A DNA stretch of 51,206 nucleotides from Oscillospiraceae bacterium. Its GTDB lineage: Bacteria; Bacillota; Clostridia; UBA1381; UMGS1253. The translations under genes were made by a program, and so were the position numbers. Below, piece after piece: positions 25,948-34,516 of the stretch (within the stretch, counting starts at the first letter, position 1; every line of letters starts with the position of its first letter). The notes under the pieces are model-generated. The model saw only the letters and a program-made list of their open reading frames with translations, was not told the origin of the DNA and searched no databases. Where the stretch lies: assembly GCA_015068725.1 (NCBI GenBank), contig SVKA01000002.1, positions 1-51,206 of the forward strand, in the 5' to 3' direction.

Positions 25948-27672
25948 TTATGAAAGCTGCATATCACAAAGGTTTTTATACAAACCACCTTTTTTAATAA
26001 GCTCTTCGTGATTGCCAAGCTCTGCAATCACGCCGTCCTTTAACACAGCAATTTTGTCTGCATTTCTCACCGTCGATAAACGATGTGCGATAATAATTGT
26101 CGTTCTGTTTTCAATCACCTTGTCAATAGCATTTTGTATAAGCTTTTCCGTCGCAGTATCAACCGACGCCGTAGCCTCATCAAGTATAAGCACGCTCGTA
26201 TTTCTAAGTACTGCCCTCGCTATTGACAGGCGCTGCTTTTGTCCGCCCGAAAGCCTTACTCCACGCTCGCCGATAAGCGTATCATATCCATTTTCCATCT
26301 CACATATAAATTCGTGCGCGTTTGCAACCTTTGCAGCATTTATAACCTGATCACGCGTTGCACTTTCGACTCCATATGCGATATTTTCGTACACACTTCC
26401 GTTAAACAAAAATACATCCTGCAAAACTATGCTTATATTATCACGCAGCGATTTTTGCGTGATGTCTTTCAGATTATGTCCGTCAATGGTGATTTTTCCC
26501 GAAACTGGGTCATAAAATCTTGCGACAAGGCTTATAAACGTCGTTTTTCCAACGCCTGTAGCACCAACCAAAGCGAGCGTCTGTCCCGGCTCTATCACAA
26601 GCGAAATGTCCTTTAACACATCGGCATTGTCATTATATTTAAAGCACACATCTTTAAACTCTATTCTGCCCTTGACACTTTCTATATCATACGCATTTTC
26701 ACTGTCATTTATTTCAGAGGCGGTATCCAAAAGTTCAAAAACTCTCTCAGACGCCGCAAGTGAATTTTGCAAATCCTCGTTGAGTCGTCCAAGTGTGCTT
26801 ATCGGCTGATAAAGCATATTAAGATAAAGTAAAAACGCCACTATTTCATCAGCGGCCATTATGCCTTTTGCCGCCATTATACCACCGCACGCTATAACAA
26901 GCACAGTGCCGATATTATTTAAAAGCTCCACACTCGGATGATACACCGCTCCGCGCGTAAGTGCTTTCATTGTAAGATTACATTGCTCTTTGGATTCAAA
27001 TCTCACGCGCTCTGTTTCCTTTTTCTGCTGGTTAAAAAGCTGTATCTCCTTCATGCCCGACAAATCATCCTGCAACAGTGCATTAAGTTCAGCAAGCTTT
27101 TGATGTGAGCGTTTGAAAATTGGTCGCACCTTTGTGGCATAATACCATACTGCAAATCCAATAACCGGCATAAGCGAAAGTGCAATCGCCGCCATACGCC
27201 AGTTTGTCAAAAACAAAATAGTGCTTACGCCAACAAAAGTGATAGCATTTACACACATATCCGGCGCCGCATGTGCAACCAATACCTCGAGCGCAGACGT
27301 ATCGTTAGTAACACGGCTCATAAGCTGACCGGTCTGCTTGTCGTGATAATATCGCATCGACAAGGATTCAAGCTTTTTAAACAGCATAACACGCAAATCG
27401 GCAATAAAATACCACGCCGCATAATGCATAAAATAGCTTCTTAAAAATTGTCCTGCCGCCTGCAAAAGATAAAGCACCAAAAGTATCATGGCAAGTTTTA
27501 CCGCTTTTGTAGCCAAAACACTCGCATCCTGGCCGACAAGGGCAATCATGGTTTTTATAATCTGTGGCGAGCAAAGCTGCGAAACAGACATCACAACAAA
27601 TCCCGTAGTGCCGATTATAAGATGCTTATAGTATTTTTTTGCAAGGCGCAGCATGCGAAACAAGCTTTTCAT
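25948..27672 (-). CDS. ABC exporter (permease-ATPase half-transporter)
   Basis: 574 residues. An ABC_membrane type-IV exporter region with six helices (about 1-310) is followed by an ATPase with Walker A GATGVGKTTF, Q-loop VLQDVFLF, signature RLSGGQKQRLSIARA, Walker B VLILDEATASVD and IAHRLST. It should act as a homodimer exporting a drug, lipid or peptide. No paired half-transporter gene is next to it. SD GGGGGGA precedes ATG. The substrate cannot be read from the sequence. Confidence 0.93.
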   Translation of the reverse strand: MKSLFRMLRLAKKYYKHLIIGTTGFVVMSVSQLCSPQIIKTMIALVGQDASVLATKAVKLAMILLVLYLLQAAGQFLRSYFMHYAAWYFIADLRVMLFKKLESLSMRYYHDKQTGQLMSRVTNDTSALEVLVAHAAPDMCVNAITFVGVSTILFLTNWRMAAIALSLMPVIGFAVWYYATKVRPIFKRSHQKLAELNALLQDDLSGMKEIQLFNQQKKETERVRFESKEQCNLTMKALTRGAVYHPSVELLNNIGTVLVIACGGIMAAKGIMAADEIVAFLLYLNMLYQPISTLGRLNEDLQNSLAASERVFELLDTASEINDSENAYDIESVKGRIEFKDVCFKYNDNADVLKDISLVIEPGQTLALVGATGVGKTTFISLVARFYDPVSGKITIDGHNLKDITQKSLRDNISIVLQDVFLFNGSVYENIAYGVESATRDQVINAAKVANAHEFICEMENGYDTLIGERGVRLSGGQKQRLSIARAVLRNTSVLILDEATASVDTATEKLIQNAIDKVIENRTTIIIAHRLSTVRNADKIAVLKDGVIAELGNHEELIKKGGLYKNLCDMQLS

Positions 27673-27695
27673 ATAAAATCCCCCCTGCCCCTACA

Positions 27696-28244
27696 TCAAA
27701 CCTGTGTCAGGTATTTGGAAATTATATTTACATACGAATTTCCAACGCTTATACAAGTTATATCATCGGCGCTCACACTTGAGCACTCCTTATCCCATAC
27801 GCCGAGTCCGTCAAAAGTCTTTATGCTGACAATATTTTTCTCAACACCCATTATCTGCCCAATAAGGATGATATTTTCCTCAAAATCCTCGCACTCTATT
27901 GTAACAAGTTTCTCTTTTTTCATTAAATCCGTGCAAAGAGAAATCATATTATCAAGCTTTAAATCAGGCATATCCGCCTTAAAAGAAGGACGCTCTCCCT
28001 TTACAACTTTGTCAAGAAACTGCTCCGCTTTGCCCGAAAATACATCGGTAATATCACTTTTTCTTATAATCTTATATCCGTCAGGCATAAAATCATACAC
28101 AAACGATATAACCGCAAGTTCTCCTTTTGCATACACAGGGTATCCGTACAAAGAAAACGTGTCTATAAATTCTCTGTTTATCGCACAAAGATTGCCATTT
28201 TCGATACATTTTTCAAGCTTTAACAGCTGGGATTTATTATTCAT
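27696..28244 (-). CDS. Conserved-looking cytosolic protein, unknown
   Basis: 182 residues, not recognised. No signal peptide or membrane helix. The second half (about 105-180; VTIECEDFEENIILIGQIMGV, VSIKTFDGLGVWDKE) looks like a small beta-rich domain, perhaps WYL- or SH3-like. The first part has acidic helices. SD GAGGT before ATG. It sits between rlmH and the ABC exporter on the same strand, possibly in one transcript. Confidence 0.75.
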   Translation of the reverse strand: MNNKSQLLKLEKCIENGNLCAINREFIDTFSLYGYPVYAKGELAVISFVYDFMPDGYKIIRKSDITDVFSGKAEQFLDKVVKGERPSFKADMPDLKLDNMISLCTDLMKKEKLVTIECEDFEENIILIGQIMGVEKNIVSIKTFDGLGVWDKECSSVSADDITCISVGNSYVNIISKYLTQV

Positions 28245-28266
28245 TTTTTATACCTCTTTCTATCAA

Positions 28267-28746
28267 TTATTTGTGGTACGTTTCATTTGCCAGAATCTTA
28301 AACGCACGATACACCTGCTCTAAAAGTATTACTCTCATAAGCTGATGCGGAAACGTCATATCCGAAAAGCTAAGCTTTAAATCGGCACGTTTTTTTACTT
28401 TTTCATCGAGCCCAAGCGAGCCACCAATAACAAATACAATATCGCTTTTACCATTTATTCCAAGTGTTTGTATCGTATCAGCAAATGTCTCCGAACTCAT
28501 CTTTTTACCCTCGACGCAAAGCGCAATCACATACTGCGGCGGCGAAATTTTTGAAAGTATATCATCGCCTTCTTTTTCAAGCACCTGACGCACTTGTCCA
28601 TCAGTAGCTTTGTCGGCAATTTTCTGGTCCGAAAGCTCGATAATTCGCACCTTTGAGAATCTGCCAAGCCGTTTTACATATTCATTTACCGCCGCCTCAA
28701 AAAACTTTTCTTTAAGCTTTCCGACAGCTATAACTGTAATATTCAC
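28267..28746 (-). CDS. rlmH: 23S rRNA (pseudouridine1915-N3)-methyltransferase RlmH
   Basis: 159 residues, GTG start with GGAG upstream. SPOUT family: MNITVIAVGKLKEKFF, VIALCVEGKKMSSETFA, the SAM-binding knot FVIGGSLGLDEKV and the C-terminal LSFSDMTFPHQLMRVILLEQVYRAFKI...YHK. It methylates pseudouridine 1915 in helix 69 of the large ribosomal RNA. Lies downstream of the yycJ-like hydrolase, a frequent pairing in Firmicutes. Confidence 0.97.
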   Translation of the reverse strand: MNITVIAVGKLKEKFFEAAVNEYVKRLGRFSKVRIIELSDQKIADKATDGQVRQVLEKEGDDILSKISPPQYVIALCVEGKKMSSETFADTIQTLGINGKSDIVFVIGGSLGLDEKVKKRADLKLSFSDMTFPHQLMRVILLEQVYRAFKILANETYHK

Positions 28747-28776
28747 ACTTTTTCTCCAATCTAATTCAAATTAAAA

Positions 28777-29562
28777 TCAGAACATTCCGCTTATCTCATA
28801 TCTGTTTGCAACTGCAAGGCGAATATCCTTATCAATTCTGCCACCCGCATCGCAGATAGCCGTTTTTACTACATCATAAGCGACATCAGGACGGTTATTT
28901 TCTTCGCTAAGATGCCCCAAAAGAATTGCGCGTGTTCCGCTTTTTAAAAGCTCTACCGCTATTTTTGATGACATTTCATTTGATAAATGTCCAAAATCTC
29001 CGAGTATTCTTTTTTTGAGCGTCTCAGGATAGCGTCCATTTTTAAGCATTTGCACGTCGTGATTCGCTTCGAGTAGCACAATGTCGCTGCCTTTGATACT
29101 GTTTACGACACTTTCTTCAACATGCCCCATATCCGTCGCAACCGAAACCTTTAAATTTTCTATGTCAAGACGGTATCCAACCGAGAGCGCCGCATCGTGA
29201 GGTGTATCAAACGAAAATGCCCCAATGCTTTTTATCTCAAAGCTTTGGTATGGATTTATGCACTTTATATTTTCCGGTAAAATCTTTCCCAAAGAGCCTT
29301 CCATAGCCGCCCACGTAGCTTCGTTTGCGTATATGGGAATATCAAAATTTCTGCTCATAATGCCAATGCCGCTTATATGGTCGCTGTGCTCATGTGTTAC
29401 CAAAATCGCATCTATATCATGTGCATCTATCCCCAATCGCCCGAGCGCCTCGGTTGTTTTTCGCATACTCATACCGCAATCTATCAATATATTTGTTTTT
29501 CCGTCGGAAACCAGAGTAGCGTTTCCTCTGCTACTGCTCACAAGCGAGCAAAATTTTATCAT
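28777..29562 (-). CDS. YycJ/WalJ-type metallo-beta-lactamase hydrolase
   Basis: 261 residues, SD GGGAG before ATG. Metal-binding motif THEHSDHISG, further ligands in ATDMGHVEE, LEANHD and LLGHLSEENN. Matches the YycJ/WalJ family of predicted 5'-exonuclease-like hydrolases, proposed to act in DNA metabolism coordinated with cell division. There is no walRK operon beside it here. Confidence 0.88.
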   Translation of the reverse strand: MIKFCSLVSSSRGNATLVSDGKTNILIDCGMSMRKTTEALGRLGIDAHDIDAILVTHEHSDHISGIGIMSRNFDIPIYANEATWAAMEGSLGKILPENIKCINPYQSFEIKSIGAFSFDTPHDAALSVGYRLDIENLKVSVATDMGHVEESVVNSIKGSDIVLLEANHDVQMLKNGRYPETLKKRILGDFGHLSNEMSSKIAVELLKSGTRAILLGHLSEENNRPDVAYDVVKTAICDAGGRIDKDIRLAVANRYEISGMF

Positions 29563-29600
29563 GATATCTACTCCCGTGTAAAACTATCTTCATTATTCGT

Positions 29601-29637
29601 ACAAAAATCGGAGGAACCGCGTGAGGTCCCTCCGATT
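29601..29637 (-). terminator. Terminator after murA
   Basis: Minus-strand hairpin with a 13-base stem AATCGGAGGGACC/GGTTCCTCCGATT followed by TTTTG, just after the murA stop and before the yycJ-like gene. Confidence 0.9.
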
Positions 29638-29642
29638 TATAG

Positions 29643-30905
29643 TTATTCACTCACTCTTTCGATGTCTGCCCCAAGTGCCCTAAACTTGCCTTCCATATTT
29701 TCATAGCCTCTGTCTATATGATGAAGTGCATATATCTCGGTTGTTCCTTTTGCAATAAGCGCGGCGATAACCATGCCGGCACCTGCACGAAGGTCAGTTG
29801 AACGTACCGGTGCGCCGCTAAGTGTATCAACACCCTCAATTACTGCGACTCTTCCCTCGACCTTTATATCTGCACCCATTCTCTTAAGCTCATCCACATA
29901 TTGAAATCTGCTGTCCCATACATTTTCCGAAACCATGCTTGTCCCTTTTGTAACCGACAAAAGCACGCTCATCTGCGGCTGCATATCCGTTGGAAATCCC
30001 GGATACGGAAGTGTTTTTACTGATATTGGATTAAGCTTTTTATCCTTACCACAGCTTACCCTTACGCTATCATCAAACTCCTCTACCGTTACTCCCATTT
30101 CTATAAGCTTTGAGCTGATTGACTCAAGATGCTTTGGAATAACATTTTTTATAAGCACATCGCCTCTTGTTGCCGCTGCGGCAACCATAAAGGTTCCCGC
30201 TTCAATCTGGTCAGGAATTATTGAATAAACTCCGCCATGAAGCTTTGATACACCTTTAATCTTGATTATGTCTGTACCTGCGCCCTTAATGTTTGCGCCC
30301 ATAGCATTCAAAAAGTTTGCCAAATCGACAATATGCGGCTCCTTTGCGGCATTTTCGATAACAGTGTTGCCCTGCGCTAAAACTGCCGCAAGCATAATAT
30401 TCATCGTTGCGCCAACACTTACTATATCAAGATATACATTACCACCGACAAGCTTTTCGGTTTCAGCGTATATAACACCATTTTCAACTACTGTCTTTGC
30501 ACCAAGAGCCTCAAACCCCTTTTGATGCTGGTCAATCGGTCTTGGTCCAAGGTCGCAGCCACCCGGCATAGCAACCTCGGCTTTATTAAATCTTCCAAGC
30601 ATTGCGCCTATAAGATAATAAGATGCTCTCATCTTTCCAACCAATTCGTATGGCGCACTTTTATATGTAAGCGCTAATGCATCAATTTCAACAGCACCAT
30701 CATCCTCAAGCGTAACCTTTGCTCCAAGCGAGCGTAATATATCACATATAAGTAAAACATCCTTGATTTTTGGTATATTTTCAAGTCTGCAGGTTCCATC
30801 AACAAGCAATGTAGCAGGCAAAACTGCAACAGCCGCATTTTTTGCTCCGCTTATGCAAACTTCTCCCATAAGTGGATTACCGCCGTGTATAACAAGCTTA
30901 TCCAA
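29643..30905 (-). CDS. murA: UDP-GlcNAc 1-carboxyvinyltransferase MurA
   Basis: 420 residues. First committed step of peptidoglycan synthesis, adding enolpyruvate to UDP-GlcNAc. Active-site Cys117 in [16 protein letters not shown]-terminal [17 protein letters not shown], and [11 protein letters not shown] are intact, so fosfomycin sensitivity is expected at this position. The start is TTG 30905 with GGGGTG upstream; a nearby ATG is out of frame. Single-gene unit with its own promoter and terminator. Confidence 0.96.
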   Translation of the reverse strand: MDKLVIHGGNPLMGEVCISGAKNAAVAVLPATLLVDGTCRLENIPKIKDVLLICDILRSLGAKVTLEDDGAVEIDALALTYKSAPYELVGKMRASYYLIGAMLGRFNKAEVAMPGGCDLGPRPIDQHQKGFEALGAKTVVENGVIYAETEKLVGGNVYLDIVSVGATMNIMLAAVLAQGNTVIENAAKEPHIVDLANFLNAMGANIKGAGTDIIKIKGVSKLHGGVYSIIPDQIEAGTFMVAAAATRGDVLIKNVIPKHLESISSKLIEMGVTVEEFDDSVRVSCGKDKKLNPISVKTLPYPGFPTDMQPQMSVLLSVTKGTSMVSENVWDSRFQYVDELKRMGADIKVEGRVAVIEGVDTLSGAPVRSTDLRAGAGMVIAALIAKGTTEIYALHHIDRGYENMEGKFRALGADIERVSE

Positions 30906-31014
30906 GCATATTCACCCCTCATTTTCCCCAAAAAATGTATATAAATTTCGAATTCTTATCTTTGTAAAGCTTCTTTTTTTAACATAAAAATGCATAAAAA
31001 TACAATCATAATTA

Positions 31015-31043
31015 ATTATAACACTATTTATCTGAAAATGCAA
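31015..31043 (-). promoter_or_regulatory. Promoter of murA
   Basis: Minus strand: TTGCAT (31038-31043), 17 bases, TATAAT (31015-31020), about 110 bases before the TTG start. The rest of 30906-31154 is AT-rich leader plus the terminator of the phage-like operon. Confidence 0.65.
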
Positions 31044-31083
31044 AATTTTTTTTAATTTTTTTAAATTATTTTTCTTAAAATAC

Positions 31084-31127
31084 AAAAAACGGAGAAAAAC
31101 CCCAAAATAGAGCTTTTCTCCGTTCTT
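31084..31127. terminator. Terminator of the phage-like operon
   Basis: Inverted repeat AACGGAGAAAA / TTTTCTCCGTT with an 15-base loop; on the minus strand the tail is TTTTTTG. It lies 28 bases past the holin stop and isolates murA from the particle operon. Confidence 0.8.
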
Positions 31128-31154
31128 TATTTTATGTTTGTTTATGTTTTATAT

Positions 31155-31517
31155 CTATGCTTTTTTCTCGCCGACAATTTTTTTAATCATCGGCGGAAGC
31201 GGAACCTCAAGCACAATCAGATTTTCAATTATGGACACAAGCTCGGTGTAGACATAATACGCCACCACGCCGTTTGCTATCACAAAATTATTATCTCCAA
31301 ACAGCTTGCTTATCCCCGCGCTCAAAAGCGACACCGCCATCATAGCACATTTTTTAAAGCCGCCATCGCGCAGCTTCGAGCTTGACACCTGTCCTTCCTT
31401 TTTATATGCTTTGGCAAGTCCTGTTACCAAGTCGCACACCATCAAAATCCCAAGTGCATACCACAAAAGATTTGTGTTTACGCTAAACCCCTCAAAAAGT
31501 CCCGTAAGTTGTTCCAT
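31155..31517 (-). CDS. Phage holin
   Basis: 120 residues from ATG 31517 (SD GGAGGGG). Hydrophobic segments (LWYALGILMVCDLVTGLAKAY; CAMMAVSLLSAGISKLF; VANGVVAYYVYTELVSIIENLIV) and the DLVTG...SSKLRDGGFKK pattern match the toxin-secretion/phage-lysis holin family. It would open the membrane for the amidase encoded two genes upstream. Last gene of the particle operon. Confidence 0.9.
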   Translation of the reverse strand: MEQLTGLFEGFSVNTNLLWYALGILMVCDLVTGLAKAYKKEGQVSSSKLRDGGFKKCAMMAVSLLSAGISKLFGDNNFVIANGVVAYYVYTELVSIIENLIVLEVPLPPMIKKIVGEKKA

Positions 31518-31578
31518 TTTTATCCCCTCCGTCAGATGATGTGTGCCAAAATCACAGCCCCTTGCACACATCAAAAAA

Positions 31579-32763
31579 TTAATACTCTCCCATAAGCTTC
31601 ATTCTGGCTGTTTCAGCTTCATACTTTTTGGTATCGGCATTTTGCTTGTCAATTTCATAATCAAGCTGCTTTATATCTGCATTTGTCTGTGCAGTCAGAT
31701 AAGACGCTGCCGCATTTGATGCAGATGACGCCGCATTTTTGGATGCGATAACGTACTGCCAGTACTTTGTTCCGACAGGGATACCAAGTATTTGTGCCAT
31801 CTGTTCGCTTACTACGCTGCCCGCCGATTTGAACAATTCATAAGCACGCTCAAACAAATCGCTCTGTTGTTCATTTAAAAGCTTCTGTTGTGTAATTGCG
31901 TTTTCAAATGCACGCTGCTCTTCTTTGGTTTCAAATTCGAGCATATCAAGCTTGTACTGAGCCGTTGTCATACCAACAGGTATACCGAGAATTTGCGACT
32001 GCTCCTCGTTTTGAACCACGCCCGTCGCCTTAAACGCATCAAGCGCATTTGAATAATCCTGAGTCCTGCTTTTTGACACAAGCTGCGCCTCAGCAATTCT
32101 GTCTTTATCAAGCTCTCGACGGTATTCTCTCTGTTCCTTTGCCTGCTCTATGCGCTCATCGGCAAGCTTTGTAAGTGCAGCATTATATTCTCCAAGCGCC
32201 TCACGTTCACCCTTCATATACTCACTCACAAGCGCATTTTGTGCATCATTCTGACCTTTATACAGATTATAAACGTCATTTTGATATGCCATATTCTGCG
32301 CCATACGGCTTGTTTCACCATAGCCGCTTGATGGTGCATTTGATATACCTCGTCCAAGCCCGTTTGCCGCAAGCATCTCTTCATTTCCGAACGCACTGCG
32401 TCTGTAAGCCGAATATACTCCCTTTCTCGCATCGTCATATGCCTGATTATTTGCCAAAGCCCCTGCATTGTAGGTTTGAAGATTTTTCTCACTCGCTTCG
32501 GCAAGCCTTTGTGCCGCGGCATCGCTTTTCGCCTGATACAAAGCATCAATATCCTTGCCAAATGCGCCCGAATATCTGTCTATATACTCCTGAGCGCTTT
32601 TGGTTACATTGTCGTTTCTGTACTTCTCATATTGAAGGTCTGAATCAATCTTTTTATTTCGCTCATTCAAAAGATATTTTACAACCTCGGGGCTTGCATA
32701 ATCATCCATAGCCTGTTGTATCGACTTTGCAACGTCATTTTTGTCATAATCGTAATAGCCCAT
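31579..32763 (-). CDS. Phage internal/ejection-like protein
   Basis: About 394 residues from ATG 32763. Highly charged, helix-rich and Ala/Gln/Glu-rich with long predicted coiled coils, and no signal or membrane helix. A repeated unit (V..EQ.QILGIPVG) occurs twice, about 70 residues apart (EEQSQILGIPVGMTTAQY and SEQMAQILGIPVGTKYWQY). By position at the end of the tail genes and by composition it may be an internal virion protein ejected with DNA, doing the job of the tape measure that is missing. No sequence motif proves that. Confidence 0.55.
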   Translation of the reverse strand: MGYYDYDKNDVAKSIQQAMDDYASPEVVKYLLNERNKKIDSDLQYEKYRNDNVTKSAQEYIDRYSGAFGKDIDALYQAKSDAAAQRLAEASEKNLQTYNAGALANNQAYDDARKGVYSAYRRSAFGNEEMLAANGLGRGISNAPSSGYGETSRMAQNMAYQNDVYNLYKGQNDAQNALVSEYMKGEREALGEYNAALTKLADERIEQAKEQREYRRELDKDRIAEAQLVSKSRTQDYSNALDAFKATGVVQNEEQSQILGIPVGMTTAQYKLDMLEFETKEEQRAFENAITQQKLLNEQQSDLFERAYELFKSAGSVVSEQMAQILGIPVGTKYWQYVIASKNAASSASNAAASYLTAQTNADIKQLDYEIDKQNADTKKYEAETARMKLMGEY

Positions 32764-32802
32764 ATTCACCCTCACCTTTCCTTTGTTTTTAATGTTTGTG
32801 TA

Positions 32803-33648
32803 CTAATCACGCAAACGGATATATGTAAGCCCCTTGCGTGCGAGCCAATATAATCTTCCATCAGGATTTTTTCTCATTTCTTCCTCCATGCCGTCCGCAT
32901 CAGTTACAATAGAGCGATAGCTTAAATCCCAGACTATATCGTGCACATCCTCGTACTCCTTCAAATCACGACGCACTTGCGCTTCGTGCGTGCGTATATA
33001 CTGCACCATTTTGCGGCCAAGCCAATATAACCTCCCATCAGGCTCTGCCTTCATTTGCGCCGCCATCGCTTCGGTGTCAGTAACAATCCCCCGCTGTCCA
33101 AGCTCCCACACAATATCGTTTATGTCCGTATATTCTTTCACGCTCACTATCTCATTTTTAAACTCATTCCACATTACCTCATCCACAACAAACGGTGCAG
33201 GGCAACTTTTGTGCGTAACATCATAATGGCGTATTACATTATTTGCTGAAATACCATACTCACCCATAAGCCACTTTGTCAGCTCAATCGTTTTTTCAAC
33301 TGTAACGTCATCAAAATACCAGTTACCGCTTGAGTCCTTATGACAGCACATCTCGATACCAATCGATGAGTCATTTCTACACGGATGATAATATATACCC
33401 GTTTCACTGCCACAGTGCCACGCACAATTTTCGGGCGCAACGCTTTGATATACCCTTCCATCTTCGCTTGCGTGTCCCACATAGTAGTGCGCACTTGTGC
33501 CCACGTCTGATGTAGAGTAGTATTTTACGTTATTAAGCGCACTGCCCGTTGCACCGACATAGTGAATTACAATGTATTTTATATTGTCGCGTCTGCCTTT
33601 TCTGTAGTTTGTGCTCTTGCAAGGATAGTCTTTGTTAATCTGCATCAT
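32803..33648 (-). CDS. N-acetylmuramoyl-L-alanine amidase endolysin
   Basis: 281 residues. Amidase_2/PGRP domain (about 1-165): zinc ligands His29 (YIVIHYVG), the His of IRHYDVTHKSCPAPF and its Cys. The C-terminal part holds two copies of a roughly 50-residue repeat (DINDIVWELGQRGIVTD...PDGRLYWLGRK and DVHDIVWDLSYRSIVTD...PDGRLYWLARK), probably wall-binding. It cleaves peptidoglycan for lysis with the holin. Its ATG overlaps the stop of the preceding small gene (ATGA). Confidence 0.92.
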   Translation of the reverse strand: MMQINKDYPCKSTNYRKGRRDNIKYIVIHYVGATGSALNNVKYYSTSDVGTSAHYYVGHASEDGRVYQSVAPENCAWHCGSETGIYYHPCRNDSSIGIEMCCHKDSSGNWYFDDVTVEKTIELTKWLMGEYGISANNVIRHYDVTHKSCPAPFVVDEVMWNEFKNEIVSVKEYTDINDIVWELGQRGIVTDTEAMAAQMKAEPDGRLYWLGRKMVQYIRTHEAQVRRDLKEYEDVHDIVWDLSYRSIVTDADGMEEEMRKNPDGRLYWLARKGLTYIRLRD

Positions 33649-33818
33649 AAATCACCTTCGCTCTGCTGGTTTTGTATAATGCTTTCGTATTCTGCATCTG
33701 TAATTTCTCTGAAACCGTTTTTGTCTATACCGTCTGCAAGATAAATTGTTTTGCCGTATACCTCACCATCTGTTAAAACTTTGCCCTCATCGGCGTATAA
33801 AATAATTCTTGTTTTCAT
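33645..33818 (-). CDS. Small phage tail-region protein, unknown
   Basis: 57 residues from ATG 33818 (SD AGGAGGTG; the longer frame start at 33851 lies inside the previous gene). Sequence MKTRIILYADEGKVLTDGEVYGK...ITDAEYESI resembles short proteins often found next to fibre genes in Firmicutes prophages. Function unknown; it overlaps the amidase start. Confidence 0.7.
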   Translation of the reverse strand: MKTRIILYADEGKVLTDGEVYGKTIYLADGIDKNGFREITDAEYESIIQNQQSEGDL

Positions 33819-33829
33819 ATCCGCACCTC

Positions 33830-34516
33830 CTACATAAGTGATATAGTCCAATTAGGCTTTGCTTCTATAAGTGTAGCCCATTCTTCATCAGTAAACGCAT
33901 TTGTTTTTGCCGTTGATGATAATGTAAGCGTTTGCTCTGTAACATCTGTATTAAGTCCGTTTATAATGCTTGTTAAACTTGCTTTTGTAAGATGTTCGCA
34001 GTCTGTAAAACCCATACTTAGTTTTATTGTATTCGGTACAAACTCAACATCTTCAAGAGCATTTGCAGCTGCAAACGATGACACTGCAGTCGTGCATTGT
34101 GATAAATCAAAAGCCCCATAAATAGAAATAAGTTTTCTTGCAATGTATGCAAAATATGAAATAGATGTCGGTTTTGGCTTAAAGTTTGTTATATCAAGGG
34201 TTTCCACCGGACATTCTCTTAACGTCTGAGCGTACGAAACCGTCCCCTCTTCTTCGCAAACAAGCGTTACATTTTTAATCCCTGTAGTACGCATTAACAT
34301 AGCATTCATATCATCGGGTTTGTTAAGTACATTTAATACAAACTCAAATCCTTCGGGAAATACTTTTCCTTGCCATTGAAACCCTTTCACACTCATATAA
34401 TACATTGGGTTTTTTGTTACATCCCCACCGCCTTGCGATTGTCCGTCTGCAAATCCTTTATCGTATACCTTCTGCTCATTTTCTGCTATTGTTGTAAGCT
34501 TTTCTGCTATACTCAT
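33830..34516 (-). CDS. LRR-like phage tail/baseplate-tip protein
   Basis: 228 residues. It begins MSIAEKLTTIAENEQKVYDKGFADG, a common start of tail-tip proteins in Clostridia prophages, and continues with irregular BspA-like leucine-rich segments (VETLDITNFKPKPTSISYFAY, LISIYGAFDLSQCT, LEDVEFVPNTIKLSM). Probably host-surface or particle-surface binding. Its ATG overlaps the stop of the fibre gene by one base. Confidence 0.65.
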   Translation of the reverse strand: MSIAEKLTTIAENEQKVYDKGFADGQSQGGGDVTKNPMYYMSVKGFQWQGKVFPEGFEFVLNVLNKPDDMNAMLMRTTGIKNVTLVCEEEGTVSYAQTLRECPVETLDITNFKPKPTSISYFAYIARKLISIYGAFDLSQCTTAVSSFAAANALEDVEFVPNTIKLSMGFTDCEHLTKASLTSIINGLNTDVTEQTLTLSSTAKTNAFTDEEWATLIEAKPNWTISLM

